A stretch of DNA of 64,000 bases from contig NZ_JALKEV010000003.1 in the NCBI RefSeq assembly GCF_023017105.1, forward strand, positions 62,001 through 126,000, given 5' to 3'. The stretch comes from Halalkalibacter sp. APA_J-10(15). Its GTDB lineage: Bacteria; Bacillota; Bacilli; Bacillales; Bacillaceae_D. Every line of letters begins with the position of its first letter. Positions within the stretch are counted from its first letter, which is position 1. Below the pieces are notes generated by a model that worked only from the letters and a program-made list of their open reading frames with translations, had not been told where the DNA came from and did not search any database. A program made the translations under genes and the position numbers. Shown piece after piece: positions 28,147-37,075 of this stretch.

Positions 28147-28503
28147 ATGTGGTTACCGATTGTAGCTTTAATTATAGGAATTGTAGTAGGACTTATGACA
28201 GATTTTCGCGTGCCTGACGAATACTCGAACTATTTGTCGATTGCTGTGCTAGCTGCATTAGATACTTTATTTGGTGGGATTCGAGCTTATCTTCAGAACA
28301 CCTTTGATACGAACGTATTTGTATCAGGTTTCTTCTTTAATATTTTATTAGCAGCAGGTTTAGCTTTTCTAGGTGTTCATCTTGGTGTAGACTTATATTT
28401 AGCTGCTATATTTGCATTTGGTGTTCGATTGTTTAATAATATTGCCGTTATTCGTCGAATGATATTAACGAAATGGAAAACAAAGCAGGAAAAAGATGCT
28501 TAA
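28147..28503 (+). CDS. sbp: Small basic membrane protein Sbp (DUF1290)
   Basis: 118 residues from the ATG at 28147 (MWLPIVALIIGI), with GGAGGAG nine bases upstream. Three or four hydrophobic segments and the conserved GVHLGVDLYLAAIFAFGVRLFNNIAVIRR match Sbp. It always lies before ftsA in Bacillaceae; its function is not established. The C terminus is basic (KWKTKQEKD). Confidence 0.9.
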   Translation: MWLPIVALIIGIVVGLMTDFRVPDEYSNYLSIAVLAALDTLFGGIRAYLQNTFDTNVFVSGFFFNILLAAGLAFLGVHLGVDLYLAAIFAFGVRLFNNIAVIRRMILTKWKTKQEKDA

Positions 28504-28545
28504 AATGAAGGTAGTTAAATAATTCATAAATATGTATCAGTACAA

Positions 28546-28574
28546 AAAGGAGAATATAAATTCTTGTTGAATAT
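28546..28574 (+). promoter_or_regulatory. Sigma-H promoter of ftsAZ
   Basis: AAAGGAGAA (28546-28554), an 11-bp spacer and GTTGAATAT (28566-28574) fit the sigma-H consensus RnAGGAwww-N11/12-RnnGAATww with one mismatch. The ftsAZ operon of B. subtilis is known to have a sigma-H promoter that raises FtsZ at sporulation onset. Confidence 0.7.
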
Positions 28575-28645
28575 GTTTAGTAACTAGTTTAAAAGTAGAA
28601 AATGCATTGAAATGTTCAATAGATTATATAAGGAGGTGCCATAGA

Positions 28646-29935
28646 TTGGACAACAGTGAAATCTACGTTAGTTTAGACATCGGTACATCCAATGTCAGAG
28701 TGATAATTGGGGAAATGTCAAATGGTACAATGAATATAATTGGTATGGGGAAGGTTGCTTCTGAAGGAATCAAAAAAAGCGCCATCGTTGATATTGATGA
28801 AACGGTAAAATCAATAAAAAGAGCGATTGAACAAGCTGAGCACATGGTTGGTTTAACAATCAACCAAGTCATCGTTGGAGTGAATGGGAATCACATTCAG
28901 TTACAACCTTGTCATGGTGTCGTGGCAGTTTCTAGTCCAGATCGAGAGATTAGTGATGAAGATATCACAAGGGTTATTGATGCTGCACAAGTTGTATCAA
29001 TCCCACCAGAACGTGAAGTCATAGACGTTATTCCTAAGCAATTTATTGTAGATGGATTAGATGAAATCAATGATCCACGTGGAATGATAGGGGTTCGCCT
29101 TGAAATGGAAGGAACGATTATTACTGGCTCCAAAACGGCTTTACATAATTTATATCGCTGTGTAGAACGAGCAGGATTACAGGTGGCTGGTTTCTGCTTA
29201 CAATCACTAGCTTCCGGTTCAGTTGCTATTTCAAAAGATGAAAAGAATTTAGGTGTATGTTTAATAGATATGGGAGGCGGATCGATTACGGTATCGATTT
29301 TTGACCAAGGGATATTGCAAGATACAGCTGTTGTTCCTATTGGTGGAGACCATATTACAAATGATATTGCTGTTGGTCTACGGACTTCGACAGAAGAAGC
29401 GGAGCGTATTAAAGTTAAATATGGGCACTCGTATATTGATGATGCAGAAGTCGAAGAGCGTTTTACTGTTTCAACGATAGGACAAGCAGACAGTGTGGAA
29501 TATACCCAAGAAGATTTAGCGCACATTATCGAACCAAGAGTCGAAGAAATGTTTGAACTAGCTTATCGAGAAATTCATCGAATGGGATATCGTGATTTTC
29601 CAGGTGGCTTCGTCTTAACAGGTGGAACCGTTATGATACCTGGTGTGTTGGAGCTAGCAAGTGAGCTTTTACCTGGTAGTGTTAGAATGGCAATGCCTGA
29701 TTATCTTGGGGTGAGAGAGCCCCAGTACACGACAGGTGTTGGTCTCATTCAATTCGCTTACAAAAATGTTAAAATACAAGGTAAAGAAATAGCATCAGCT
29801 GTTTCAAGCAACGCACATTCGAATTATGATCAACCTGTAAAGAAACAAGTTAAACACGAAATGAAGCGTGAGGAGAATAATAAGCCGAAATCTAAAGGGA
29901 AAGTGAAAAACCTTTTTAAAGTGTTCTTCGAATAA
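28646..29935 (+). CDS. ftsA: Cell division protein FtsA
   Basis: 429 residues from the TTG at 28646, preceded by a full AGGAGGTG. The actin-like ATPase motifs are SLDIGTSNVRVIIGE (about 8-22), IDMGGGSITVSIFDQG (about 207-222) and LTGGTVMIPG. The 1C subdomain characteristic of FtsA follows the first phosphate loop. The last residues (KGKVKNLFKVFFE) form the amphipathic membrane-targeting helix. It tethers FtsZ to the membrane. The 142-bp upstream gap carries the sigma-H promoter. Confidence 0.95.
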   Translation: MDNSEIYVSLDIGTSNVRVIIGEMSNGTMNIIGMGKVASEGIKKSAIVDIDETVKSIKRAIEQAEHMVGLTINQVIVGVNGNHIQLQPCHGVVAVSSPDREISDEDITRVIDAAQVVSIPPEREVIDVIPKQFIVDGLDEINDPRGMIGVRLEMEGTIITGSKTALHNLYRCVERAGLQVAGFCLQSLASGSVAISKDEKNLGVCLIDMGGGSITVSIFDQGILQDTAVVPIGGDHITNDIAVGLRTSTEEAERIKVKYGHSYIDDAEVEERFTVSTIGQADSVEYTQEDLAHIIEPRVEEMFELAYREIHRMGYRDFPGGFVLTGGTVMIPGVLELASELLPGSVRMAMPDYLGVREPQYTTGVGLIQFAYKNVKIQGKEIASAVSSNAHSNYDQPVKKQVKHEMKREENNKPKSKGKVKNLFKVFFE

Positions 29936-29974
29936 GTAAAGAGCGGGCATATTGTACAAATAGGAGGATCTTAC

Positions 29975-31114
29975 ATGTTAGAGTTTGAGATGGATATGGA
30001 TCAATTAGCACAAATAAAAGTCATTGGAGTAGGTGGTGGCGGAAGTAATGCAGTCAATCGTATGATTGAAAATGGTTTAAAAGGTGTAGAATTTATTGCT
30101 GTAAATACTGATGCACAGGCGCTACATTTATCGCAAGCAGAAACAAAACTTCAGTTAGGTGGCAAGCTAACTAGGGGGCTTGGTGCAGGTGCTAACCCTG
30201 AAATTGGTAAAAAGGCCGCAGAAGAAAGTAAAGAGCAGTTAGAAGAAGTGTTAACTGGGGCTGATATGGTCTTCATTACTGCTGGAATGGGCGGTGGGAC
30301 AGGAACGGGAGCTGCTCCAGTTATTGCCGAAGTTGCGAAGGAATTAGGAGCTTTAACGGTCGGTGTTGTTACTCGTCCATTTACATTTGAAGGTCGTAAG
30401 CGTTCAACACATGCAGCTACTGGGATTCAAGCATTGAAGGAAAAGGTTGATACATTAATTGTGATACCGAACGACCGACTGCTTGAAATTGTTGATAAAA
30501 ATACGCCTATGTTGGAAGCATTTAGAGAAGCGGATAATGTACTACGTCAAGGTGTTCAAGGTATTTCGGATTTAATTGCTGTTCCAGGTTTAATCAATTT
30601 AGATTTCGCTGATGTGAAAACAATTATGAGTGATAAAGGATCGGCATTGATGGGGATTGGAATTGCAACGGGAGAAAGCAGAGCTAGTGAAGCAGCTAAA
30701 AAGGCTATATCAAGTCCATTGCTTGAAACGTCTGTTGATGGAGCTCAAGGGGTATTAATGAATATTACAGGTGGCTCTAATTTGTCACTATATGAAGTAC
30801 ATGAAGCTGCAGAAATCGTATCAGCTGCATCTGATCCTGAAGTAAATATGATCTTTGGATCTGTTATAAACGAGAACTTAAAGGATGAGATTGTTGTAAC
30901 GGTTATTGCTACGGGGTTTGAAGAAAATGATCAACCTGCTTCAACAAGAACACTGTCACAAAAACCTCTAAAAAGCAATACGGTTAAACAGGCGAAGGAA
31001 GAGGGGGTATCTGAAGCAAGGGGAACTCAGCAAACTAAAAGTGAGCCAACAGAAGCAACTGATACGTTAGATATACCTACATTTTTACGAAATCGTCGAA
31101 ATCGAAATCGATAA
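29975..31114 (+). CDS. ftsZ: Cell division GTPase FtsZ
   Basis: 379 residues. The tubulin signature GGGTGTG spans residues 106-112 and the N-terminal loop is [13 protein letters not shown]. After a variable linker, the C-terminal peptide [15 protein letters not shown] is the conserved docking site for FtsA and SepF. It forms the Z ring. The ATG is preceded by TAGGAGG, 39 bp after ftsA. It ends the dcw cluster at a terminator. Confidence 0.98.
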   Translation: MLEFEMDMDQLAQIKVIGVGGGGSNAVNRMIENGLKGVEFIAVNTDAQALHLSQAETKLQLGGKLTRGLGAGANPEIGKKAAEESKEQLEEVLTGADMVFITAGMGGGTGTGAAPVIAEVAKELGALTVGVVTRPFTFEGRKRSTHAATGIQALKEKVDTLIVIPNDRLLEIVDKNTPMLEAFREADNVLRQGVQGISDLIAVPGLINLDFADVKTIMSDKGSALMGIGIATGESRASEAAKKAISSPLLETSVDGAQGVLMNITGGSNLSLYEVHEAAEIVSAASDPEVNMIFGSVINENLKDEIVVTVIATGFEENDQPASTRTLSQKPLKSNTVKQAKEEGVSEARGTQQTKSEPTEATDTLDIPTFLRNRRNRNR

Positions 31115-31128
31115 GTCTAAAGAGATTA

Positions 31129-31159
31129 AGCACATGCCATTTTTGGTATGTGTTTTTTT
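31129..31159 (+). terminator. ftsZ terminator
   Basis: CACATGCC pairs with GGTATGTG around ATTTTT, followed by T7. Confidence 0.88.
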
Positions 31160-31211
31160 GTTTTTTATAAGTAGTTGATTGTATTTCCCACATCATTTTC
31201 TCTAAGCTATA

Positions 31212-31298
31212 ACTGACAAATTGATTGAAAATCTCTTAAAAATAGTACGTGAAGTCTGTCATGAATTGACAGACTTCGTAATAGACTAGATGTATACT
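31212..31298 (+). promoter_or_regulatory. spoIIG promoter: sigma-A with long spacer, Spo0A-box candidates, inverted repeat
   Basis: TTGACA (31266-31271) and TATACT (31293-31298) are separated by 21 bp. The B. subtilis spoIIG promoter likewise has consensus boxes with an over-long spacer and needs Spo0A. Candidate 0A boxes (reverse of TTTGTCRAA) are ACTGACAAA at 31212-31220, near -90, and ATTGACAGA at 31265-31273, over the -35; each matches 7 of 9. A perfect 11-bp inverted repeat, GAAGTCTGTCA/TGACAGACTTC (31251-31277), overlaps the -35. Confidence 0.7.
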
Positions 31299-31328
31299 AG
31301 GCTTAAATTATTGGATGTGAGGGTTTCT

Positions 31329-32258
31329 ATGACCATCTATCTAGACTTAATTTGGATTTTAAACCTTTGTATCGACTATCTCCTTATTGCCTTAACGTAT
31401 TTACTGTTGAAACGGCCGTTTCATCATGTTCGAATGATTGGTGCTGCTTTTTTTGCATCACTCATTGTCTTATTTTTATTTACTTCATATGGACATATTG
31501 TATATGAACCATGGTTCAAGGCTATCTATTCTATATGGATTGTCGTAATAGCATTTGGTTATAAACGCTTCCGTTATTTTTTCCAAGTGCTTTGCATGTT
31601 CTACTTTGTAACGTTCATGACAGGGGGTGGGTTATTTGCATTGCATTTCTTCTGGCAAACGGAGTCAGATTTATTTGATGGGCTATTAAGTGTGAACAAG
31701 GGCTATGGGAGTGGGATAAGTTGGCTCTTTGTTTGTATTGGGTTCCCACTTGTATGGTACTTTTCAAAACAACGTTTCCAGGAGATCGAATTTAGGCAAT
31801 TTCAAGCTAATCAATTAATAGATGTTCAAGTTGTAATAGGTAATAAGAGTATTACTTCAAAAGGATTGATTGATACGGGAAATCAATTGGTGGAACCTCT
31901 CTCTAAACGTCCAGTTATCATAATGGAAGCAAATTTATTCTATGAGTCTTTTTCAAAAGAATACATTGATCAACTTTTACAATTTCATGAACTATCGATG
32001 AAATCTAACGAACAATCAACGCAATTAGATGACCGTCTTACGATCATTCCATATCGCGTTGTAGGTCAATCATCCCCCTTTTTAACAGGGATTCGACCAG
32101 ATTACATAAAGCTATATGAGGAAGGAGGAGTGATTCAAACTTCTAAGGTGTTGATTGCACTTCAAGATAAGGAACTTTCATCAGATCATTCGTTTACAAG
32201 CATTATTCACCCAGCACTGTTACAAAGGGGAATGACAAAAGAAGCAATGTCGTCATGA
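31329..32258 (+). CDS. spoIIGA: Sigma-E processing aspartic protease SpoIIGA
   Basis: 309 residues from the ATG at 31329, after GTGAGGG. Five N-terminal membrane helices (about 1-150) are followed by a cytoplasmic aspartic-protease half with the catalytic Asp182 in GLIDTGNQL. SpoIIGA sits in the sporulation septum and removes the pro-sequence of sigma-E after a sigma-F-dependent signal (SpoIIR). sigE follows 63 bp later in the same operon. Confidence 0.95.
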   Translation: MTIYLDLIWILNLCIDYLLIALTYLLLKRPFHHVRMIGAAFFASLIVLFLFTSYGHIVYEPWFKAIYSIWIVVIAFGYKRFRYFFQVLCMFYFVTFMTGGGLFALHFFWQTESDLFDGLLSVNKGYGSGISWLFVCIGFPLVWYFSKQRFQEIEFRQFQANQLIDVQVVIGNKSITSKGLIDTGNQLVEPLSKRPVIIMEANLFYESFSKEYIDQLLQFHELSMKSNEQSTQLDDRLTIIPYRVVGQSSPFLTGIRPDYIKLYEEGGVIQTSKVLIALQDKELSSDHSFTSIIHPALLQRGMTKEAMSS

Positions 32259-32321
32259 GTGAACGTCTTTAGCGAATGATTTATTTATATAATTTTTGTA
32301 ATTTAAGGTAGGGGGCATACG

Positions 32322-33035
32322 ATGCTGAAACTGAAAATGAAATTACTTTGGTACAAATTAATGTATCGAATGGGTATGAAGCCAGACGAAATTTACTACA
32401 TAGGTGGTAGTGAGGCATTACCTCCGCCATTAACAAAGGAAGAAGAGGCAGTCCTTCTAAAAAAGCTACCAACAGGCGATAAAGCGGTTCGCTCGATGTT
32501 AATAGAAAGAAACTTAAGGTTAGTCGTTTATATTGCAAGGAAATTTGAGAATACGGGTATTAATATCGAGGATTTAATTAGTATTGGAACGATTGGGCTT
32601 ATTAAAGCTGTTAATACGTTCAATCCGGAAAAAAAGATCAAATTGGCGACATATGCTTCTCGCTGTATCGAGAATGAAATATTAATGTATTTAAGACGTA
32701 ATAATAAAACACGTTCGGAAGTTTCATTTGATGAACCATTGAATATTGACTGGGATGGAAATGAATTATTGCTTTCAGATGTATTAGGAACAGAAGAAGA
32801 TATAATTACAAGAGGAATTGAAGAAAAAGTTGATCGTAAATTATTAGTGAAGGCGCTACACACATTAAATGAAAGAGAAAAACAAATTATGGAGTTAAGG
32901 TTTGGACTAGCTGGAGATGAAGAAAAAACACAAAAAGATGTAGCTGATATGCTCGGAATATCTCAATCATATATATCCCGACTTGAAAAAAGAATCATTA
33001 AACGATTACAAAAAGAGTTCAATAAAATGGTTTAA
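32322..33035 (+). CDS. sigE: Mother-cell RNA polymerase sigma factor, pro-sigma-E
   Basis: 237 residues. The amphipathic basic pro-sequence (about residues 1-26, [20 protein letters not shown]) precedes [13 protein letters not shown], near which SpoIIGA cuts; it is two residues shorter than in B. subtilis. Sigma region 2 contains [20 protein letters not shown], and region 4 contains the helix-turn-helix [20 protein letters not shown]. The ATG follows GTAGGGGG. It directs early mother-cell genes, including spoVD, spoVE and spoVV. Confidence 0.97.
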   Translation: MLKLKMKLLWYKLMYRMGMKPDEIYYIGGSEALPPPLTKEEEAVLLKKLPTGDKAVRSMLIERNLRLVVYIARKFENTGINIEDLISIGTIGLIKAVNTFNPEKKIKLATYASRCIENEILMYLRRNNKTRSEVSFDEPLNIDWDGNELLLSDVLGTEEDIITRGIEEKVDRKLLVKALHTLNEREKQIMELRFGLAGDEEKTQKDVADMLGISQSYISRLEKRIIKRLQKEFNKMV

Positions 33036-33226
33036 AGAGTGTTAAAAAAGAATTTTTGGAAAATCTCGGGATTGTTCCGATTGCGTTGGAGAATAACGAC
33101 CTACTAAAATTTTTAATTGGGACCTCCACTTTTTGAAAAATTTCTTAAAAAATTTTTTTCTTTTGAATAAGTCGTGTTATGACGTGCATGAGTCTTATTT
33201 TTGTGAGTTTATCCACAAAAGGCTCG

Positions 33227-33256
33227 TGCATATTTTTTCCTACGCAGGAGATACTT
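33227..33256 (+). promoter_or_regulatory. Sigma-F promoter of sigG
   Basis: TGCATA (33227-33232), a 14-bp spacer and GGAGATACTT (33247-33256) match the sigma-F consensus wGyATA-N14/16-GGnrAnAmTw at every defined position. It lies 38 bp before the sigG start. The remainder of the 258-bp sigE-sigG gap holds an imperfect hairpin (33189-33224) and A/T runs but no gene. Confidence 0.85.
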
Positions 33257-33293
33257 TTCTTAGACATCATCTCCCGCGATAGGAGGGAAAGAA

Positions 33294-34079
33294 TTGACAC
33301 GAAATAAAGTTGAAATATGTGGTGTAGATACGTCAAAGTTACCTGTTCTGAAAAATGCAGAAATGCGTGAATTATTTCAGCGTTTGCAAAATGGAGAAAC
33401 AAGTGCTAGGGAAACGTTAGTGAATGGCAACTTAAGGCTTGTATTGAGTGTGATCCAACGCTTTAATAATCGCGGAGAGTATGTGGATGATCTCTTTCAA
33501 GTCGGTTGTATAGGTTTAATGAAATCGATTGATAATTTCGATTTAAGTCAAAACGTTAAATTCTCTACATATGCAGTGCCAATGATTATTGGTGAGATTA
33601 GACGCTATTTACGCGACAATAATCCAATACGTGTCTCTCGTTCACTACGAGACATAGCGTATAAAGCTTTGCAAGTACGTGATCAATTAATGGCGGAGAA
33701 GAAAAGGGAAAAGGAACCAACTGTACAAGAGATTGCAAAAGTTCTAGATGTACCAAAAGAGGATGTCGTCTTTGCACTTGATGCAATACAAGATCCTGTC
33801 TCCTTGTTTGAACCGATTTATAATGACGGTGGTGACCCAATCTTTGTAATGGATCAAATTAGTGATGAGAGGAATCGAGATGTTAATTGGGTGGAGGAAA
33901 TTGCTTTGAAGGAAGCAATGGTACGCTTGAATGAACGTGAAAAGATGATTTTAAACATGAGGTTTTTTCAAGGAAAGACCCAAATGGAAGTTGCTGATGA
34001 AATTGGCATTTCTCAAGCTCAAGTTTCACGTTTAGAAAAGGCAGCTATTCAGCATATGAATAAGCATGCTCAAGTGTAG
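33294..34079 (+). CDS. sigG: Forespore RNA polymerase sigma factor sigma-G
   Basis: 261 residues from the TTG at 33294 (MTRNKVEICGVDTSKLPVL), with TAGGAGGG upstream. Regions 2 (YVDDLFQVGCIGLMKSIDNF), 3 and 4 (TQMEVADEIGISQAQVSRLE) are intact. It is almost identical in sequence to B. subtilis sigma-G, and the short N-terminal extension that binds the anti-sigma factor is present. It controls late forespore genes. The sigma-F promoter upstream explains its compartment. Confidence 0.97.
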   Translation: MTRNKVEICGVDTSKLPVLKNAEMRELFQRLQNGETSARETLVNGNLRLVLSVIQRFNNRGEYVDDLFQVGCIGLMKSIDNFDLSQNVKFSTYAVPMIIGEIRRYLRDNNPIRVSRSLRDIAYKALQVRDQLMAEKKREKEPTVQEIAKVLDVPKEDVVFALDAIQDPVSLFEPIYNDGGDPIFVMDQISDERNRDVNWVEEIALKEAMVRLNEREKMILNMRFFQGKTQMEVADEIGISQAQVSRLEKAAIQHMNKHAQV

Positions 34080-34108
34080 TACTTAAAATGAATATGAATT
34101 TAGTGTGT

Positions 34109-34151
34109 GAAACCTCAAAAGGAATGAAAGTAGTCCTTTTGAGGTTTTTTG
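34109..34151 (+). terminator. sigG terminator
   Basis: A perfect 13-bp stem, AACCTCAAAAGGA with TCCTTTTGAGGTT, is followed by a T run. Confidence 0.95.
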
Positions 34152-34214
34152 TAGAATCAAAAATGGATAAGCGCATTCTATTAACCTTATGAAGATCACG
34201 GAAGTTGGAGAAGG

Positions 34215-34347
34215 GTTTATAGAAGAGCTTGGGCTTCGTTCGGTACACGTTGCTCTGAAGGGAAACCATATTTAAATCAACTAAACCCCTTGTAACGACT
34301 ACGTACGATGCAATTAAGAAAAAACTGTTGCGCAGTATTCTTATGAT
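34215..34347 (+). repeat. Dispersed intergenic repeat, copy 2
   Basis: This is related to 6650-6775 in the same orientation. It has TACACGTTGCTCTGAA, then CCTTGTAACG, CGATGCAA and TTAAGAAAAAA, and closes with TATTCTTA. The terminal hairpin is kept while its inner pairs changed (ACTG/CAGT here, AACG/CGTT in copy 1). It lies between the sigG terminator and ylmC. Nothing else is recognisable in 34152-34443 besides the ylmC ribosome site. Confidence 0.7.
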
Positions 34348-34443
34348 TTAAATAAGGGTTTGTTCGAGAACTAACATATTTCATTAACCTGATTGCATAT
34401 ATAGTGTTAGGAGCTTAATTTCATAATGAGGAGCAGTGAAAAC

Positions 34444-34707
34444 ATGAAAATATCTGAACTACAAGCGAAGGACATTGTAAACATGGAAAATGGGAAACGG
34501 TTAGGACAATTGACAGATATAGAAATTGATCTACAATCAGGTCAAATTAGAGCACTTGTTATTAGTGGAACAGGTAGAGTCATGAGTATGTTCGGAAAGG
34601 AAGTTGAAGAAATCATCATTCCATGGAAAAATATTATTCGTATTGGTTCAGATGTCATTTTAGTTGAATTGCAATCAAAATTTAATATGCAACAACAAGT
34701 AAAGTAG
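34444..34707 (+). CDS. ylmC: YlmC/YmxH family sporulation protein (PRC-barrel)
   Basis: 87 residues from the ATG at 34444, preceded by GAGGAG. The sequence MKISELQAKDIVNMENGKRL is the family opening, and the fold is a single PRC-barrel (GQLTDIEIDLQSGQI, IIIPWKNIIRIGSDVILV). Members are linked to sporulation but lack a defined role. It follows sigG as in other Bacillaceae; the ylmA and ylmB genes found between them in B. subtilis are absent. Confidence 0.88.
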   Translation: MKISELQAKDIVNMENGKRLGQLTDIEIDLQSGQIRALVISGTGRVMSMFGKEVEEIIIPWKNIIRIGSDVILVELQSKFNMQQQVK

Positions 34708-34797
34708 GAAAACATGAGAAAGATGTTTCGCGTTTTTTCTTACCTATGATAGAATATATATAATCGTCTTATTCGTTAAAGGTAAGGAGAGAGTCAA

Positions 34798-35616
34798 ATG
34801 GAGCCTTTTGAACAAGGATCGGAACGATATTTAAAGTTATCATATTGGGAAAAAAAATATCCTTCCTTAGTTGCAGGTTTTACGACAAGAAACGGTGGAA
34901 TGAGTTCAGCTCCATTTAGTAGCTTAAATATGGGGTATCATGTTCAGGATGATCCAGAGATCGTTTCTAAAAATCGTCAATTGCTTGCTAATGATCTTTC
35001 CTTTCCGCTTGTTCAGTGGGTTGGAACTGAACAAGTTCATCATTCAAAAATTGTTTACGTTTCTCAAGAGCATAAAGGGATGGGTTCACAAGATGTGAGA
35101 TCAGCTATTCGTGAAACAGATGGAATCTACACGAATGAGCGCAATGTATTATTAACTAGTTTGTATGCCGATTGTGTTCCAATCTATTTTTATGCGCCAA
35201 AAGCTACATTCATCGGCTTAGCTCATGCTGGATGGCGTGGAACAGTAGATCAGATTGGTCCTAAGATGATTAGACGCTGGTCGGAACATGAATCCATTCC
35301 AAAAGAAGATATCTTAATTGTCATAGGACCTTCGATTAGTAGAAGACATTATGAAGTAAGTGATATAGTTATAAATGCCATTGATGAATGTTTTGAACGG
35401 TCTTTTGATAAGTCTTTGTTATATGAAAAAATTTCAGATGATCATTACCTTTTAGATTTACAAATGGTAAATAAATATCTTTTTATTAACGAAGGAATAC
35501 ATCCTTCACAAATAACGGTATCATCTTTATGTACAGTATCGGATGAGCGGTTATTTTCACATCGCGCTGAGGGTGGGAAGACTGGTAGGTTAATGAGTTT
35601 CATCGGATTGAGATAG
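34798..35616 (+). CDS. ylmD: YlmD, multicopper polyphenol-oxidase-like/purine nucleoside phosphorylase family
   Basis: 272 residues. Motifs are TTRNGGMS, the ADCVPI stretch and LAHAGWRGTVDQI (about 142-154), which provide the metal-binding Cys and His of the DUF152/YfiH family. Relatives show adenosine phosphorylase or deaminase activity, and human FAMIN/LACC1 belongs here; the natural role in Bacillus is open. The ATG follows AAGGAGAGAG. It starts the ylmDEFGH group. Confidence 0.9.
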   Translation: MEPFEQGSERYLKLSYWEKKYPSLVAGFTTRNGGMSSAPFSSLNMGYHVQDDPEIVSKNRQLLANDLSFPLVQWVGTEQVHHSKIVYVSQEHKGMGSQDVRSAIRETDGIYTNERNVLLTSLYADCVPIYFYAPKATFIGLAHAGWRGTVDQIGPKMIRRWSEHESIPKEDILIVIGPSISRRHYEVSDIVINAIDECFERSFDKSLLYEKISDDHYLLDLQMVNKYLFINEGIHPSQITVSSLCTVSDERLFSHRAEGGKTGRLMSFIGLR

Positions 35617-35633
35617 TTGGAAGGTGACATGGA

Positions 35634-36314
35634 ATGACAATTGAAGAAAATGTTAAAAGCATAAATAATGAAGTGAAGGAAATTTGTCAAAAGATTGGAC
35701 GGAATGTGTCCGATATACATATTATAGCTGTTACGAAGTATGTTTCAATTGAAACAGCGCAAGCGGCTCTTCACTCTGGGCTTCAACACATAGGTGAAAA
35801 TCGTGTAGACGGAGCACTTACTAAATGGGAAGCTCTTCATCCTCAAGGGACATGGCATTTCATTGGAACACTGCAATCTCGAAAGGTAAAAGATATTGTC
35901 GGGAAATATGAATATCTCCATTCTCTTGAAAGATTGTCACTTGCTAAAGAGTTGGACAAGCGTATGCCAAGTGGAAGGAAGATGAAATGTTTCGTACAAG
36001 TAAACGTGTCCGGTGAAGAAACCAAATCAGGTATACTCCCTTCCTCAGTGGAAGAGTTTATTGAAACGTTAATGGAATATAAGGGGATAGAAGTCATAGG
36101 TTTAATGACGATGGCTCCTTACTATGATGACCAAGAACAAACTCGTCCTATTTTTCGGAAATTGAGAGAACTTCGTGACCAAATACGACAAAAAAAATGG
36201 CCGCATGCTCCATGCCATGAATTATCAATGGGAATGTCGAATGATTATAGAATAGCTCTTGAGGAAGGAGCGACATTTATTCGGATTGGCACTGCACTAG
36301 TTGGAAAAGAATGA
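35634..36314 (+). CDS. ylmE: PLP-binding homeostasis protein YlmE (YggS family)
   Basis: 226 residues of the alanine-racemase-like TIM barrel. The PLP lysine lies in AVTKYVS (about residue 36), with [18 protein letters not shown] and [19 protein letters not shown] as further motifs. The family manages pyridoxal phosphate and amino acid pools and has no known enzyme activity. It overlaps the sepF frame start and is followed by sepF. Confidence 0.93.
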   Translation: MTIEENVKSINNEVKEICQKIGRNVSDIHIIAVTKYVSIETAQAALHSGLQHIGENRVDGALTKWEALHPQGTWHFIGTLQSRKVKDIVGKYEYLHSLERLSLAKELDKRMPSGRKMKCFVQVNVSGEETKSGILPSSVEEFIETLMEYKGIEVIGLMTMAPYYDDQEQTRPIFRKLRELRDQIRQKKWPHAPCHELSMGMSNDYRIALEEGATFIRIGTALVGKE

Positions 36315-36331
36315 AAAAAGGAGAGGTTACT

Positions 36332-36781
36332 GTGGGAATGAAATCGAAATTCAAACGTTTTTTTGAACTTGATGATCATTATGAAGAAGTAGAAGAAATG
36401 ACGGAGCCTCAGCAAGAGGAAATAGAAGCTCCACAGCGTAGGTCTCGCTCCAATCAAACGAAGTCACAGCAAAATCAACAAAATGTTGTTAGTTTACAAA
36501 GTATTCAAAAGGGTGCAAAAATGATTTTATTAGAACCGAGGACGTATGAAGAGGCACAAGAAATTGCTGATCATCTGAAGAATCGCAAAGCTGTCATAAT
36601 TAATTTGCAACGTATCTCTCACGATCAAGCAAAACGAATTGTTGATTTTTTAAGTGGGACTGTTTATGCGATTGGAGGAGACATTCAAAAAGTTGGGACG
36701 CATATCTTCTTATGTACACCAGACAATGTTGATGTAACTGGGTCCATAACGGAAATGATTCAAGAGCAATTTGAAGGATAA
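36332..36781 (+). CDS. sepF: Cell division protein SepF
   Basis: 149 residues from the GTG at 36332, five bases after GGAGAGG; this gives [11 protein letters not shown], matching the membrane-binding N-terminal helix of SepF. An acidic/Gln-rich linker (about 15-60) precedes the SepF core ([40 protein letters not shown]). SepF bundles FtsZ and anchors it to the membrane, partly overlapping FtsA function. Confidence 0.93.
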   Translation: MGMKSKFKRFFELDDHYEEVEEMTEPQQEEIEAPQRRSRSNQTKSQQNQQNVVSLQSIQKGAKMILLEPRTYEEAQEIADHLKNRKAVIINLQRISHDQAKRIVDFLSGTVYAIGGDIQKVGTHIFLCTPDNVDVTGSITEMIQEQFEG

Positions 36782-36798
36782 AAAGGTGGTGAATTTAG

Positions 36799-37050
36799 AT
36801 GAGTGGGATTGGCAGTTTATTAATGTTGTTATTAACCATTTACTCTTATATGGTCATTGCATATATTTTGATGTCTTGGTTTCCCAATGCACGAGAGTCA
36901 TCAATTGGACAAATGATAGGTCAGTTAGTGGAGCCTTTCTTGGAGCCTTTTCGCAAGATTATTCCTCCATTAGGAATGATTGATATTTCTCCCATTGTCG
37001 CAATTCTTGCGTTACACTTTGCGAGAATGGGGATTGCAGCTATTTTTTAA
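36799..37050 (+). CDS. ylmG: YggT-family membrane protein YlmG
   Basis: 83 residues with two hydrophobic helices (about 1-25 and 57-82) joined by a conserved loop containing SWFPNARESS and LVEPFLEPFRKIIPP, the YggT signature. The family is linked to envelope or division in bacteria and chloroplasts. AAAGGTGG precedes the ATG. It lies between sepF and ylmH as usual. Confidence 0.92.
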   Translation: MSGIGSLLMLLLTIYSYMVIAYILMSWFPNARESSIGQMIGQLVEPFLEPFRKIIPPLGMIDISPIVAILALHFARMGIAAIF

Positions 37051-37075
37051 ATGAGCTGATGGAAGTGGTGACTTC

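Noticed and set aside
28912..29526. 204-codon ORF antisense to ftsA
   Set aside because: It lies wholly within ftsA, has low-complexity Ser/Ile/Pro-rich translation, no ribosome site and no recognisable family; it is a mirror of the real coding frame.
34394..34428. Sigma-G promoter before ylmC (TGCATA ... CATAATG)
   Set aside because: The two boxes are 22 bp apart, far more than sigma-F/G allow.
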